Of a stretch of 64,000 nucleotides of DNA, positions 1 through 8,975 are shown piece by piece; positions within the stretch are counted from its first letter, which is position 1, and each line of letters opens with the position of its first letter. The stretch comes from Alistipes sp. (lineage in GTDB: Bacteria > Bacteroidota > Bacteroidia > Bacteroidales > Rikenellaceae), in contig JAHHQO010000011.1 in assembly GCA_020026335.1 (NCBI GenBank), positions 1 to 64,000 of the forward strand, read 5' to 3'. Under the pieces are notes generated by a model. It searched no databases and was not told the DNA's origin. It saw only the letters and a list, made by a program, of their open reading frames with translations. Both the position numbers and the translations under genes were made by a program.

Positions 1-19
1 GCGAAAAGCTCAAATCACT

Positions 20-1414
20 TTATCGTCCTACAACCTCCTCCAACTCTGCCACCGTTACAGGGATCTTCTTGTCGCCCATCAGGTAGCAGCCGTTCTCGGT
101 CACCACAATATCGTCCTCGATGCGGATACCACCGAAGTCACGATATTCGGCGTTGAGCTTGTCGTAATCTACGATGCCCTTGTAGAGACCCTCGGCCTGA
201 CACTTGTCGATGAGCTGCGGTATGAAGTACAATCCCGGCTCGTCGGTCATCACGGTGCCGGCCTTCACCTTCCAGCCCTTGCGGTAGATGCAGGTCGCCG
301 ACTGTGCGGCACGCTCTGCCAGCTGCGAGTAGTCGAACGAACGCTCGCCAAAGGCCTCGCAGTCGTGAACGTCCATACCCAGACCGTGACCCAGTCCGTG
401 AGGCATGAACATCTCCATGGCACCTGCTGCCACAGCGTCCTCGGCAGTACCGTGAACCAGACCTGCGCCAATCAGACCCTCTGCCAACTTGAGATAAGCC
501 TGGTTGTGAATGTCGGTGAACATGAGTCCCGCCTTGATATATTGAGCCACGTGGTCGTGTGCCGCGAGGACAATCTCGTACATCTCTTTCTGCTTGGGGG
601 TGAACTTACCGTTCACGGGATAGGTACGTGTGTGGTCGGAGCAGTAGTTGTTCACTGTCTCGCCACCGGCATCGCACAACAGCAGACGACCCGACTGAAG
701 CACGCCGTCGCAGTTGAGGTTGTGGAGGGTCTCACCGTGCTGTGACACGATGGAGGGGAACGACACGCCCGAACCGTAGGACTTGGTCACGCCCTCGATG
801 GCTCCTGCAATCTCGCGCTCGACAACACCCGGACGACACATCTTCATGGCCAGCGTGTGCATCTTGTAGCCGATTTGGAAGGCCCGCTGCATCTCCTCAA
901 TCTCCTCCGCGCTCTTGATTTCGCGCATCTCTGCCACGGCGAACATCAGCTCTATCGACTTGTAGTCGTGCAGCAGTTCGGGTTTGATACCCAAAAGTGC
1001 TGATAGCTGCAACTTCGTTTCACCACGATAGGGAGGCAGATAGTGGACGTGGCGGTTCAGTGAGATGGCCTTGCGAATGTAACGCTCCAACTCTGCCATG
1101 GGGTGGGTGTTCTTCATACCGACCTGTGCCGCCATGTCGTGGAGTGTGGGCTGAGGACCTGTCCATATAATGTCTTCGACAGTGAAATCATCACCAAAAA
1201 GATGTTCCTCGCCCGATTCGGTGTCGATAAGGCCCACCAGCGAGGGGACATTCAGACCGAAGTAGTAGAGGAACGACGAATCCTGTCGGAAATAGTAAGC
1301 GTTATTGGGATAGTTGTTGGGTGCGAAAGTGTTACCCGGAAGGATAATTACTCCCTTTCCGATTTTTGTACGCAGTGTCTCACGGCGTGCAACATAAGTT
1401 TTTTCAGAAAACAT
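20..1414 (-). CDS. pepP: Xaa-Pro aminopeptidase (M24B, aminopeptidase P)
   Basis: Cytoplasmic metallopeptidase expected to remove an N-terminal residue that precedes proline, using two metal ions. The 464 residues are a full-length match to the family: an N-terminal AMP_N domain (about 1-140) and a C-terminal pita-bread domain. Visible metal ligands are Asp248 in CDAGGE, Asp260 in CSDHTRTYP, the His of HGLGHGLGMDVHD, the Glu of DEPGLYF and the Glu of GIRIEDD. No signal peptide is seen. It is transcribed alone, with a TAnnTTTG box about 23 nt upstream of the ATG. Its stop lies close to the window edge, so the downstream neighbour is unknown. The family is clear; the exact peptide preference is not. 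Confidence 0.93.
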   Translation of the reverse strand: MFSEKTYVARRETLRTKIGKGVIILPGNTFAPNNYPNNAYYFRQDSSFLYYFGLNVPSLVGLIDTESGEEHLFGDDFTVEDIIWTGPQPTLHDMAAQVGMKNTHPMAELERYIRKAISLNRHVHYLPPYRGETKLQLSALLGIKPELLHDYKSIELMFAVAEMREIKSAEEIEEMQRAFQIGYKMHTLAMKMCRPGVVEREIAGAIEGVTKSYGSGVSFPSIVSQHGETLHNLNCDGVLQSGRLLLCDAGGETVNNYCSDHTRTYPVNGKFTPKQKEMYEIVLAAHDHVAQYIKAGLMFTDIHNQAYLKLAEGLIGAGLVHGTAEDAVAAGAMEMFMPHGLGHGLGMDVHDCEAFGERSFDYSQLAERAAQSATCIYRKGWKVKAGTVMTDEPGLYFIPQLIDKCQAEGLYKGIVDYDKLNAEYRDFGGIRIEDDIVVTENGCYLMGDKKIPVTVAELEEVVGR

Positions 1415-1437
1415 AATTATCAGTTTTTTGGTTTTTA

Positions 1438-1445
1438 CAAATGTA
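1438..1445 (-). promoter_or_regulatory. -7 box of the pepP promoter
   Basis: On the minus strand this reads TACATTTG, a full match to the Bacteroidetes -7 consensus TAnnTTTG, about 23 nt before the pepP ATG. I do not see a TTTG at the expected -33 spacing. Confidence 0.5.
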
Positions 1446-1486
1446 GAAATAATTTGTCGATTTGTAAATACCTAAAAGGTATAAAA

Positions 1487-1522
1487 AAAGAGCGGAACTC
1501 CAAATCGGAATTCCGCTCTTTC
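1487..1522 (-). terminator. Terminator of the SusCD-GH18 operon
   Basis: An inverted repeat, AAAGAGCGGAA with TTCCGCTCTTT, brackets a 13-nt loop. It sits about 30 bp past the stop of the last operon gene. The A-run before it on the plus strand gives a U-tract on the minus-strand transcript. Confidence 0.85.
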
Positions 1523-1553
1523 GAGTATTTAAAGTATCGTTGGCGACACCGAA

Positions 1554-2696
1554 TTATTTGATTTCGATAGGTGCATCGAGATCCTCGGGGTAGAGACCGT
1601 AACGAGACTCACCGTTCATGTGGCCCGAAGCATCGGTGATAACCAAACCGTTAACGCTCTCCTTGTTGAGCTTGTAGTAGAACTCAAGACCCTCAGACTT
1701 GGGATCGACAGCCAGCATGTTCTTCTGCAACTGGTTCTCCGAACGAGCTACACTCCACAGACGAACCTCCGACATCTTACCGTTGAAAGGACGCTCGCCC
1801 CACATGAAGCCGGCAACCTTACCGATGAAGAAACCGTTACCCTTGACACCGTCACCACCAATCATGATGTCCTCGGTGCCGGCGTTGCCTTCGTTCACCT
1901 TGACACCGTTCACATACATACCTGCGAAACCGGTCTCGGCGTTACGAACGAATGCTACATGGTACCACTTCTTCGACTCCAACTTGTTGGGGTTCTGGAA
2001 CTGTACCTTACCTGCAATCTGGAGAATGTTGCGGGGAAGACCACCACCTTGATCACCGATACGGAAGATCAGAGTACCCTCCTTACCCATGACGGTGTTG
2101 TTGTCACCGAAGTAGTCGATGTAGATAAGAGCCTCGTAGGTAATCGACTTGAAGGCCTTGTCCTGCGGAATGGGCACGTAGATAGCACCATTGCTGAAGC
2201 GAACGGCTGACATGATACGTACAGGCTTGCTTACTACATAATAGGTTACATTACCACCGCTGACGAGGGGAGCCGACGAGTTGGCAATGCGAACGGGAAT
2301 AACATAGGTCTTACCGTCCTCTACCCGGTCAAGACCGGTCAAATTGATATTGACCTTCTCTGCGTAGATTTTCTTCGAGTTGATAACCGCCTCTGTCGAT
2401 TCGAACTGCGCGTGCTGGAGGTCGAACAACAGATACTCGGTACCGTTCTTTGCGTTGAAGGCGTCAACATCGCTCTGAGTACCGAAAGCATAGGTCAATT
2501 GTACGCTTGATGTCATCGGGGTTGTTGCGCGCGCACTAAGCTCAACAGCCATCTCAGTGCCTTCCTGAATCTCTACTTTGTATTCAGAGCTCTCGAAATA
2601 TACTTTAGGCTCGAGCAGGTCACCCTGGGTATCGTTGCAAGCGTACAAAGATACGGTGGCTGCTGCAAGTGCCATATATTTTACTATTTTGTTCAT
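1554..2696 (-). CDS. DUF1735 and LamG-type surface lipoprotein of the PUL
   Basis: Probable surface glycan-binding lipoprotein, last gene of the SusC-SusD-GH18 operon. The N-terminus is a lipoprotein signal ending in a lipobox at LYAC (Cys20). Residues about 28-155 look like DUF1735, a beta-sandwich common beside GH18 genes in Bacteroidetes PULs. Residues about 165-375 look like a laminin-G/concanavalin jelly roll, with the pattern KWYHVAFVRN followed by MYVNGVKV and GKMSEVRLWS. I see no catalytic motif. The gap to the GH18 gene is only 27 bp, so the two are surely co-transcribed. Most likely it holds glycan or glycoprotein at the cell surface for the GH18 enzyme. The binding target is inferred from context only. 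Confidence 0.85.
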   Translation of the reverse strand: MNKIVKYMALAAATVSLYACNDTQGDLLEPKVYFESSEYKVEIQEGTEMAVELSARATTPMTSSVQLTYAFGTQSDVDAFNAKNGTEYLLFDLQHAQFESTEAVINSKKIYAEKVNINLTGLDRVEDGKTYVIPVRIANSSAPLVSGGNVTYYVVSKPVRIMSAVRFSNGAIYVPIPQDKAFKSITYEALIYIDYFGDNNTVMGKEGTLIFRIGDQGGGLPRNILQIAGKVQFQNPNKLESKKWYHVAFVRNAETGFAGMYVNGVKVNEGNAGTEDIMIGGDGVKGNGFFIGKVAGFMWGERPFNGKMSEVRLWSVARSENQLQKNMLAVDPKSEGLEFYYKLNKESVNGLVITDASGHMNGESRYGLYPEDLDAPIEIK

Positions 2697-2723
2697 TGTT
2701 TTTGTAATTTATTGGGTGATAAT

Positions 2724-3827
2724 TTACATCTCGGGCTGGGGGTTCTGGTTTGCCTTCCAGTCGTTGAATACCTGCTGGTTAATCTGGATTGCCTGACGCA
2801 TCCATCTGTAGTCGGGAGTGTTGTCGTAGTCGTTATCGAAACGATAAGCACCTACACCACCCTTGTAACCGTTAGAAGGCATCCATCTTGCCTGGTTCAG
2901 CAACTGACCACCGCTACCGAAGTTAGCCTCGAAGTTCTCGGTGATAATCAGTCTCTCGTTCTTGTTGCCGGGAGCATAGTAGTTGGGGCGCGAGTTGCCG
3001 TAAGACTGGGTAATCCAGTAGTCGACATACTGATTCATATCATCGCCGAAGTAGCTGATAAGACCGTCGATAACCAACAACTTGTGACCCTTACCCTCGG
3101 GATCGCTGGAAGGACCCATGTATTTACCCATCTCCTTGACCAGAATCTGGATAGTGTTACCGTCCAGTGAACCATCGGCATCGTTGAAGCCCATACCCGG
3201 CTCCCAGTCGATATCGAAACCGTCCCACTCACCGGTTACCAGTGAGTCGTAGAGAGCCTTTGCGAACTTACCGAATGCTGCCTCGTAGGACGACGGGTCT
3301 TTGTGGCGATAGCCCCAGTAGTCCCAACGTGCCAACTTCTTGGCTTCGTGAACCTGCGCGTCGCTCCAGCCTTCTGCCTCGGCCTGCTTGTAGATGTCGG
3401 CGTAAATCGATTCGGGAGTACGACCCTTACCGATGTGAGAAAGAAGACTCACCTCCAACAGCTTGATACCCTTTACCTTCTGAACAAACTCCTTGTCGGC
3501 CTTCTGCTCGGGGGTAATCTGTGATGCGCTGGGGGCACCGCTCCACATCGAAACGATATCCATCGAGTCGGGCATGGAGGTCAGATAACCTCTACGCATG
3601 GTACCCGTGGGTGACCAGTTGGAGAACCAACCGAATGCTACGGGACGACCATAGTTCTGGGCTTGTGCACGATACTCGCGCAACTTTGCGTAATACGCCT
3701 CGCTACCGGGAGCACCCGTATTGTTACCGCCGATGTGCTCTACCTGTATGTTCTCGACATCGGTGCATCCGGTGAGAATCATACCTGCAAGAGGCAGTGT
3801 GTATAATATTTTCTTAAGAATATTCAT
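2724..3827 (-). CDS. Glycoside hydrolase family 18 lipoprotein (endo-beta-N-acetylglucosaminidase type)
   Basis: Likely cuts the chitobiose core of N-linked glycans (EndoF/EndoH-like) at the cell surface. The signature DGFDIDWEPG (202-211) carries the DxxDxDxE motif with Glu209 as the proton donor. The N-terminus has a lipobox at LTGC, so the enzyme is membrane-anchored. At 367 residues it is a single-domain enzyme. The gene lies between SusD (35 bp gap) and the DUF1735/LamG gene (27 bp gap). That layout resembles the high-mannose N-glycan locus of Bacteroides thetaiotaomicron, where SusC, SusD, DUF1735 and GH18 genes are neighbours. A chitinase is the alternative, but the PUL context favours N-glycans. 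The substrate is inferred. Confidence 0.88.
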   Translation of the reverse strand: MNILKKILYTLPLAGMILTGCTDVENIQVEHIGGNNTGAPGSEAYYAKLREYRAQAQNYGRPVAFGWFSNWSPTGTMRRGYLTSMPDSMDIVSMWSGAPSASQITPEQKADKEFVQKVKGIKLLEVSLLSHIGKGRTPESIYADIYKQAEAEGWSDAQVHEAKKLARWDYWGYRHKDPSSYEAAFGKFAKALYDSLVTGEWDGFDIDWEPGMGFNDADGSLDGNTIQILVKEMGKYMGPSSDPEGKGHKLLVIDGLISYFGDDMNQYVDYWITQSYGNSRPNYYAPGNKNERLIITENFEANFGSGGQLLNQARWMPSNGYKGGVGAYRFDNDYDNTPDYRWMRQAIQINQQVFNDWKANQNPQPEM

Positions 3828-3862
3828 AGTTTTAATGTTTTCTGTTTCAGGTTATGATTCTT

Positions 3863-5467
3863 TTACTTTTTGGTCCACCAGAGCTCTGTGCCACCGGTAT
3901 CCTGACCGCCCAGCTTCTGCAAAGCGTCGTTGTAAATCTCCTGACCTTCCTGAGTCTGATAGAAACTCTCGGGATACTGGATACGGCGCATACCTTTCTC
4001 AATAGTAATACCCTGAGCACGACCGTTGTTAACCACTACGGGGTTCATCTTGGGGTAACCTGTACGACGGAAGTCGCACCATGCCTCGTGACCGTTGGGG
4101 AACATAGCGATGTACTTCTGAATCATGATTTTCTCCAGCTTATCCTCGTTGCTGCCTGTAAACTCGGCAGTAGCAGTAGAGGGAGCAGGGAAACTGCAAG
4201 CACCATTGCCTGTCAATTCGTGAGCCATGGGAGTCTTACCCGATGCCAGATAATTGTCAGCACCCGAAACACCGTTCTCGGCGAACGACATCTCGACACC
4301 GGCCTTGTAGTTGGCAGCTGCATCACCGAACTCACCGCCCCATTTCAGAGCAGCCTCGGCCTTGAGGAACAATACCTCTGATGTGCGCAACCAGTAGGTG
4401 GGAGTAGTACCGGTGAAGTTGGGCAGCGAGCACTCCTTGTAAGCCGGAAGGCTACCGTTGGCGTGACCCGAAGGAACTGCCATATACTTCTGACCGTCGT
4501 ATGCCTCCACTGCATTTTTGTTGGCAGCGGGCTTGAAGTATTTGCCCAGACGGGGGTCTTCATAACCCATCAGGTAAGAGTAGATGGTCGAACCCATACG
4601 AGCCTCACCATACTGCTCTGCCAGCCAGTTGATGTTGTTGATGAAGGTCATACCTGCACCGGTCTCCATCTTGGCCTCGTCCTCCTTGGCAGTCATCACA
4701 CCACCGTCGATGGCCTTCTTTGCATACTGTTTTGCCAGAGCGTCATCGGCGTTGCTGATACGCAGAGCCAGACGCAGCATCAGAGAGTTGGCATACTTCA
4801 CCCATTTCTTCGAATCGCCACCGTAAACGGCATCGTAGTTGGGCATGATAGCCACACCGTTGTCGGCATAGGGGCTCAGGTCTTTGATGGCCTGCTCCAG
4901 GTCGGCGAGCATCTGTGTATATACGTCCTTCTCCGAGTCGAAGAAAATCTTCATGGTGTTATCGGCAGCGTGAGAGTAGGGAATGGGACCGAAGCTGTCA
5001 ACAGCGCGGTGCCAAGCCGAAATCTTCAGAATCTGTGCCAATGCGTAAACCTCGGGAGTCTTGTTCAGCTCGGCAGCTGCCTTCAGACGCTTCCAGGGGT
5101 CGAGCGATTTTGTGTAGGCGTAATTGTAGGTTGCGGCAATCCAACCGTCCTTGAGGTAGTAGCACGGGTTGCAATAACCGGCGTCCCAAGAGTTGGCCTC
5201 ACCGAAGTAACCCGACCAGTTGTCGGCCGACAGGTGATAGGCTACCTGATAGTCGTTGATGATGTGAGTATCATCAGCCTGGGTACCTACGGGAACTACA
5301 TTCTGTTGCATGGCGAGGAAACGGCCACCCACAGCGATGTTATCGCGGATACTCTCCTCATCGGTAACTTCAAAGGGGTTGGTGTTGATTTCCTCATAGT
5401 CGCAGGCCGTGAGCATCGAAGCTGCACAAACTCCTGCCATGAGTATATATCTGTTGATGTTTTTCAT
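3863..5467 (-). CDS. SusD/RagB-type outer-membrane glycan-binding lipoprotein
   Basis: Lipid-anchored partner that lids the SusC channel and captures glycan before import. The N-terminal signal ends with the lipobox LTAC, followed by DYEEINTNPFEV, typical of SusD-like mature ends. The body is rich in the Trp/Tyr/Asn helices of the SusD TPR-like scaffold, and the C-terminal part (about residues 340-525) contains KAEAALKWG and GHEAWCDFRRTGYP, both usual for the family. Its length (534) is normal. It starts 12 bp after the SusC stop and is followed 35 bp later by the GH18 gene, so it belongs to one operon. Confidence 0.93.
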   Translation of the reverse strand: MKNINRYILMAGVCAASMLTACDYEEINTNPFEVTDEESIRDNIAVGGRFLAMQQNVVPVGTQADDTHIINDYQVAYHLSADNWSGYFGEANSWDAGYCNPCYYLKDGWIAATYNYAYTKSLDPWKRLKAAAELNKTPEVYALAQILKISAWHRAVDSFGPIPYSHAADNTMKIFFDSEKDVYTQMLADLEQAIKDLSPYADNGVAIMPNYDAVYGGDSKKWVKYANSLMLRLALRISNADDALAKQYAKKAIDGGVMTAKEDEAKMETGAGMTFINNINWLAEQYGEARMGSTIYSYLMGYEDPRLGKYFKPAANKNAVEAYDGQKYMAVPSGHANGSLPAYKECSLPNFTGTTPTYWLRTSEVLFLKAEAALKWGGEFGDAAANYKAGVEMSFAENGVSGADNYLASGKTPMAHELTGNGACSFPAPSTATAEFTGSNEDKLEKIMIQKYIAMFPNGHEAWCDFRRTGYPKMNPVVVNNGRAQGITIEKGMRRIQYPESFYQTQEGQEIYNDALQKLGGQDTGGTELWWTKK

Positions 5468-5479
5468 AGTTTTCGAGTG

Positions 5480-8400
5480 CTACAATTTAAACTTAATAGA
5501 GAAACCATAGCTACGTACACTGGGCTGCATGAAGTAGTCGTTACCCTGGCCGTAAGTAGCAGTTGAAGGTGTAAGCTCGGGGTCGAAAGGAGCCTTGCAG
5601 TAAATCATCCAGGGGTTGTTGGCGATGAACGAAATAGTGAAGTCCTTAACCACGTTGCGGAACCACTTGTTGGGCAGGGTGTAACCGAGGGTCAGCTCCT
5701 GCAAACGTACGTTGGTTGCGCTGTAAGTGTAGTAACCCGAAGTCTGGTAGTTACCTGTACCAATCTTCTGATAGTAGGTCTTGGCATCGACGCGACCCTG
5801 ACCGGGAAGCAGTGCACCGCCGGCCAAACGAGCCTCACCCGAACGCTTCGAAACACCGAACTTGTCGAGGATAGCCTCGGTCGATGATGTAACGACACCA
5901 CCTACGCGTGCGGTGAACAGGAAGCCCAGGCTGATGCCCTTGTAAGAGAGTGCGTTGTTCCAACCCATGTTGTACTTGGGAGCGGTCGAACCGAGGTAAA
6001 CGGGCTCGCCGGCCTCCAAAGTGTAGGTACCGTCACTCTTAATCTCTACATAACCCTGGCTATCCTTCTTGAAGAAGGTGTTGGCGTAGATATCATGGAT
6101 ACTACCGCCCTCTTTCAAGATGATGCGGCCATTGTCCTTCAATACCTCGGGGATGTTGATGGGGTCATCCATCAGGGCTGTCTTGTAGTTGTGAACCATC
6201 TCCTTAATCTCGTTCACGTTGCGAGAGTAGGTGAAGGTCGATGAAAGTGCGAGGCCCGACTTGAACTGGTTGTTGTAGTTGACCATAACCTCCCAACCGC
6301 GGTTCTCGACGTCACCTGCCTGGAGGTAAATCTTCTTGTAACCGGTGAATTCGGGAAGGTTACCCAAGAAGGTCTGGTTCTTGGTGTTCGAGTGGTAGTA
6401 GGTTACCTCGGCGTTGAAACGGTTCCACAGACGCAGGCTCAAACCAAACTCATAAGAATTGGTACGCTCGGCCTTGAAGTCGGTGAAGGGGTAGATGTCG
6501 GTAGGCTTCAAGCTACCGCCGACGATGGGAGTGGTAACGGTACCGGGAGTCAGACCCGAACGCGATACGGGAGCACCCACCTGAGTGAACGAACCTCTCA
6601 ACTTGAGGAGTGAAATCCATTCGGGCATATTGACCATCTCCGAAATCAGAGCTGACAGACCGACCGAAGGATAGAAGAACGACTCCTCCTTGGTGTTTAC
6701 CAGACGAGAGTTCCAGTCGTTACGGCCGGTAAGAGTCAGGTAAAGCATGTTCTTCCAACCAATCTCGACGTTGGCGAAGATGGCGTGGTTACGAACGCGT
6801 GCGGCACCGTGGTCCTCATCGGGACGACCGTTGGTGGGGTCGATGTTGGTGAGCGTAAACTTGTTGGCAACACCCAGCAGACGGCCCTTGTAGCCTCTTT
6901 CGAGTGCCCAGAAGTTAGAGTAGTTCCAACCGACGTTGGCCGAAATCGACCAGTCGTCCCACATCTTGTTGATGTTGACCATGGCGTCGGCGTACTCCTG
7001 ACGGTCGTTGTAAGTCTCATAACCGAAGAAACCCTTGTCACTACCCTCGGTGAATACGTGGTAAGACGATGCGTAGAGTTTGCGCTCCGAGAGAATCTTA
7101 CTGTCATCCATACGATAACGTGCCGAGATGTTCAACCAGTCGGTAATCTTATAGGTAAGACCTACATTGAACATATAACGGCTCTTCTCGTGAGTATTGA
7201 CGTTACGGTAAGCAGTCCAGTAGGGGTTCTGGTTAGCGTAAACGTCATCGGCTACGGGCCAGTACATGACGGGCAGGTTACGGGTTGCATCGTAACGCTC
7301 GAAAGTCTTGATGGCTGCGAAGTTCTCACCGCGGGGGAAGAGGTAAGCGGCCATCACGGGGTTCCAATACTGACCCTGTGAAATCATGTTGGTATCCTCC
7401 TGCTTTACATACGATGCACCGAGGTCGAGTTTCAGCTTATCCTTTGCAAAAGTCGAAGTGTTGCGGATAGTGAGGTTCAGACGATCGTAAGAGTTGTTGG
7501 GAACGATACCGTCGGAATTGGTCGACGAGAACGAAGCGAAAGTCTGGTTCTTGTCGTTACCGGTAGTCAGCGTGATAGAGTTGATGAAGTTCATACCGGT
7601 GTTGAAGAAGTGCTTCTTGGGGTCGTAGTTGGTAGGAGCGGCCATCTTCTCACCCCAGCTCTCATAGGAACCTGCCTTGTTGCCGTAGATAGTCTGGAAT
7701 TCGGGGGTCATGTAAGCCTTCGAGAACTCCGAAGACGACGAGAAAGTCACCTGAAGTTTACCCTCTCTACCTTTCTTGGTGGTAATCAAAACCACACCGT
7801 TAGCTGCGCTACTACCGTAGAGGGCGGCTGCCGAGGGACCACTCAGAACCGAGATAGACTCGATATCCTCGGGGTTGAAGTCGGCGATACCTTCCGAACC
7901 GACCTTACCTTCACCCATGATACCACTATCGGTACCCAGTGTTGTGTTGAACAAGGGAATACCGTCAATCACATAGAGAGCGTTGTTGTCACCCTCGATA
8001 GACTTGGCACCACGCATAACGACACGTGTCGAACCACCGACACCACTGGCGCTGCGGTTGATGTTCACACCGGCAATTTTACCGTTAAGAGAGTTGATGA
8101 AGTTGGCATCCTTCACGGTGGTCAGCTCCTCGGCCTTCACCTGCTGTACGTTGTACGAAAGAGCCTTCTCCGAACGCTTGATACCCAAGGCGGTTACAAC
8201 GACAGCATCGAGAGCTGCGCTGTCTTCCAGCAGCTGGATATCGACAACGGTCTGACCGCCAAGTACGACTTCCTGGGTCTTGTAACCGATGTAAGAGAAT
8301 ACGAGAACGTCACCCTTCTGGGCGTTGATGGTGTAGTGACCATCGATATCGGTGGCAGTACCGACAGTTGTATCCTTGATAGATACATTCACACCGATAA

Positions 8401-8566
8401 GTGGTTGATTGGCATTGTCAACAACTGTACCGGACACACTGGTATTGTTATCTTGTACTTGCTTATCGGCATAAGATGTAGTCGCATAAGCGTTTCCTAC
8501 ACCCATAACAAGTAACAATACACTGAACATAAGGCATAAGCCTTTTAGAGTCAGATTGTTTTTCAT
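5480..8566 (-). CDS. SusC/RagA-type TonB-linked outer-membrane transporter
   Basis: Large beta-barrel importer (1028 residues) that takes up oligosaccharide released at the surface, powered by TonB. In order: signal peptide (about 1-28), a carboxypeptidase-D-like regulatory domain (about 42-118, VSGTVVDNANQPLIGVNV), the plug domain with the SusC-type stretch PEDIESISVLSGPSAAALYG (about 230-250), and a long barrel ending in Phe-Lys-Leu. No N-terminal STN (anti-sigma signalling) domain is seen, and no sigma/anti-sigma pair or hybrid two-component regulator lies beside the operon, so its regulator must be elsewhere. It is the first gene of the four-gene PUL, with a 134-nt leader. Confidence 0.95.
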   Translation of the reverse strand: MKNNLTLKGLCLMFSVLLLVMGVGNAYATTSYADKQVQDNNTSVSGTVVDNANQPLIGVNVSIKDTTVGTATDIDGHYTINAQKGDVLVFSYIGYKTQEVVLGGQTVVDIQLLEDSAALDAVVVTALGIKRSEKALSYNVQQVKAEELTTVKDANFINSLNGKIAGVNINRSASGVGGSTRVVMRGAKSIEGDNNALYVIDGIPLFNTTLGTDSGIMGEGKVGSEGIADFNPEDIESISVLSGPSAAALYGSSAANGVVLITTKKGREGKLQVTFSSSSEFSKAYMTPEFQTIYGNKAGSYESWGEKMAAPTNYDPKKHFFNTGMNFINSITLTTGNDKNQTFASFSSTNSDGIVPNNSYDRLNLTIRNTSTFAKDKLKLDLGASYVKQEDTNMISQGQYWNPVMAAYLFPRGENFAAIKTFERYDATRNLPVMYWPVADDVYANQNPYWTAYRNVNTHEKSRYMFNVGLTYKITDWLNISARYRMDDSKILSERKLYASSYHVFTEGSDKGFFGYETYNDRQEYADAMVNINKMWDDWSISANVGWNYSNFWALERGYKGRLLGVANKFTLTNIDPTNGRPDEDHGAARVRNHAIFANVEIGWKNMLYLTLTGRNDWNSRLVNTKEESFFYPSVGLSALISEMVNMPEWISLLKLRGSFTQVGAPVSRSGLTPGTVTTPIVGGSLKPTDIYPFTDFKAERTNSYEFGLSLRLWNRFNAEVTYYHSNTKNQTFLGNLPEFTGYKKIYLQAGDVENRGWEVMVNYNNQFKSGLALSSTFTYSRNVNEIKEMVHNYKTALMDDPINIPEVLKDNGRIILKEGGSIHDIYANTFFKKDSQGYVEIKSDGTYTLEAGEPVYLGSTAPKYNMGWNNALSYKGISLGFLFTARVGGVVTSSTEAILDKFGVSKRSGEARLAGGALLPGQGRVDAKTYYQKIGTGNYQTSGYYTYSATNVRLQELTLGYTLPNKWFRNVVKDFTISFIANNPWMIYCKAPFDPELTPSTATYGQGNDYFMQPSVRSYGFSIKFKL

Positions 8567-8706
8567 TCGTTAGTTGGTTTGTAATTAATAAATAGGTATT
8601 GATGCGACAAAGGTTGTGGTGAGCCGCATCTGTGGTTGAGTGGAATTTTTTAGTTTTTTATATAATCATAGGCAGTTCTCATGTTCTACTTATTGTTAAC
8701 ATATTT

Positions 8707-8714
8707 CAAAAATA
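8707..8714 (-). promoter_or_regulatory. -7 box of the SusCD-GH18 operon
   Basis: Minus strand reads TATTTTTG, matching TAnnTTTG. No clear -33 TTTG is seen, which would fit a promoter that needs an activator. The distance predicts a long 5' leader, as is common for PUL operons. Confidence 0.45.
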
Positions 8715-8899
8715 AGCAAAATAAATTAATGGGAAAAATTTTTAAGACTGAAAAATCTTATTAAAAAATTTGAAAATATTTATATGCACTGTGTATACCT
8801 GCCGATGGTGGTCTAATTGACTGAAAATCACGAAAATAAATTTGTAAAATTTTATATGAATGAAGGCTTTGCGTTAATGAAATATTTACAAAAAGAAAG

Positions 8900-8925
8900 A
8901 GGGCCATCTTTCCCGATGACCCTCA
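8900..8925 (-). terminator. Terminator after the U32 gene
   Basis: Arms GAGGGCCATC and GATGACCCTC pair with one wobble around a short loop. A-rich sequence just before it on the plus strand becomes the U-tract on the minus strand. Confidence 0.75.
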
Positions 8926-8975
8926 TTTATAGAAAGGTTAGACGTTTTGTCTGATATTTCTTTTTAAATTTTTTT

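Larger units (their letters stand above)
8567..8975. other. 409-bp gap: susC leader, promoter and U32 terminator
   Basis: AT-rich and without a credible ORF. It holds the putative susC -7 box (8707-8714, minus strand), a leader of roughly 134 nt before the susC ATG, and a minus-strand terminator at 8900-8925 for the polyprenyl-synthetase/U32 operon. The 8740-8890 part is very AT-rich with no motif I can name; a PUL regulator might bind there. Confidence 0.7.
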
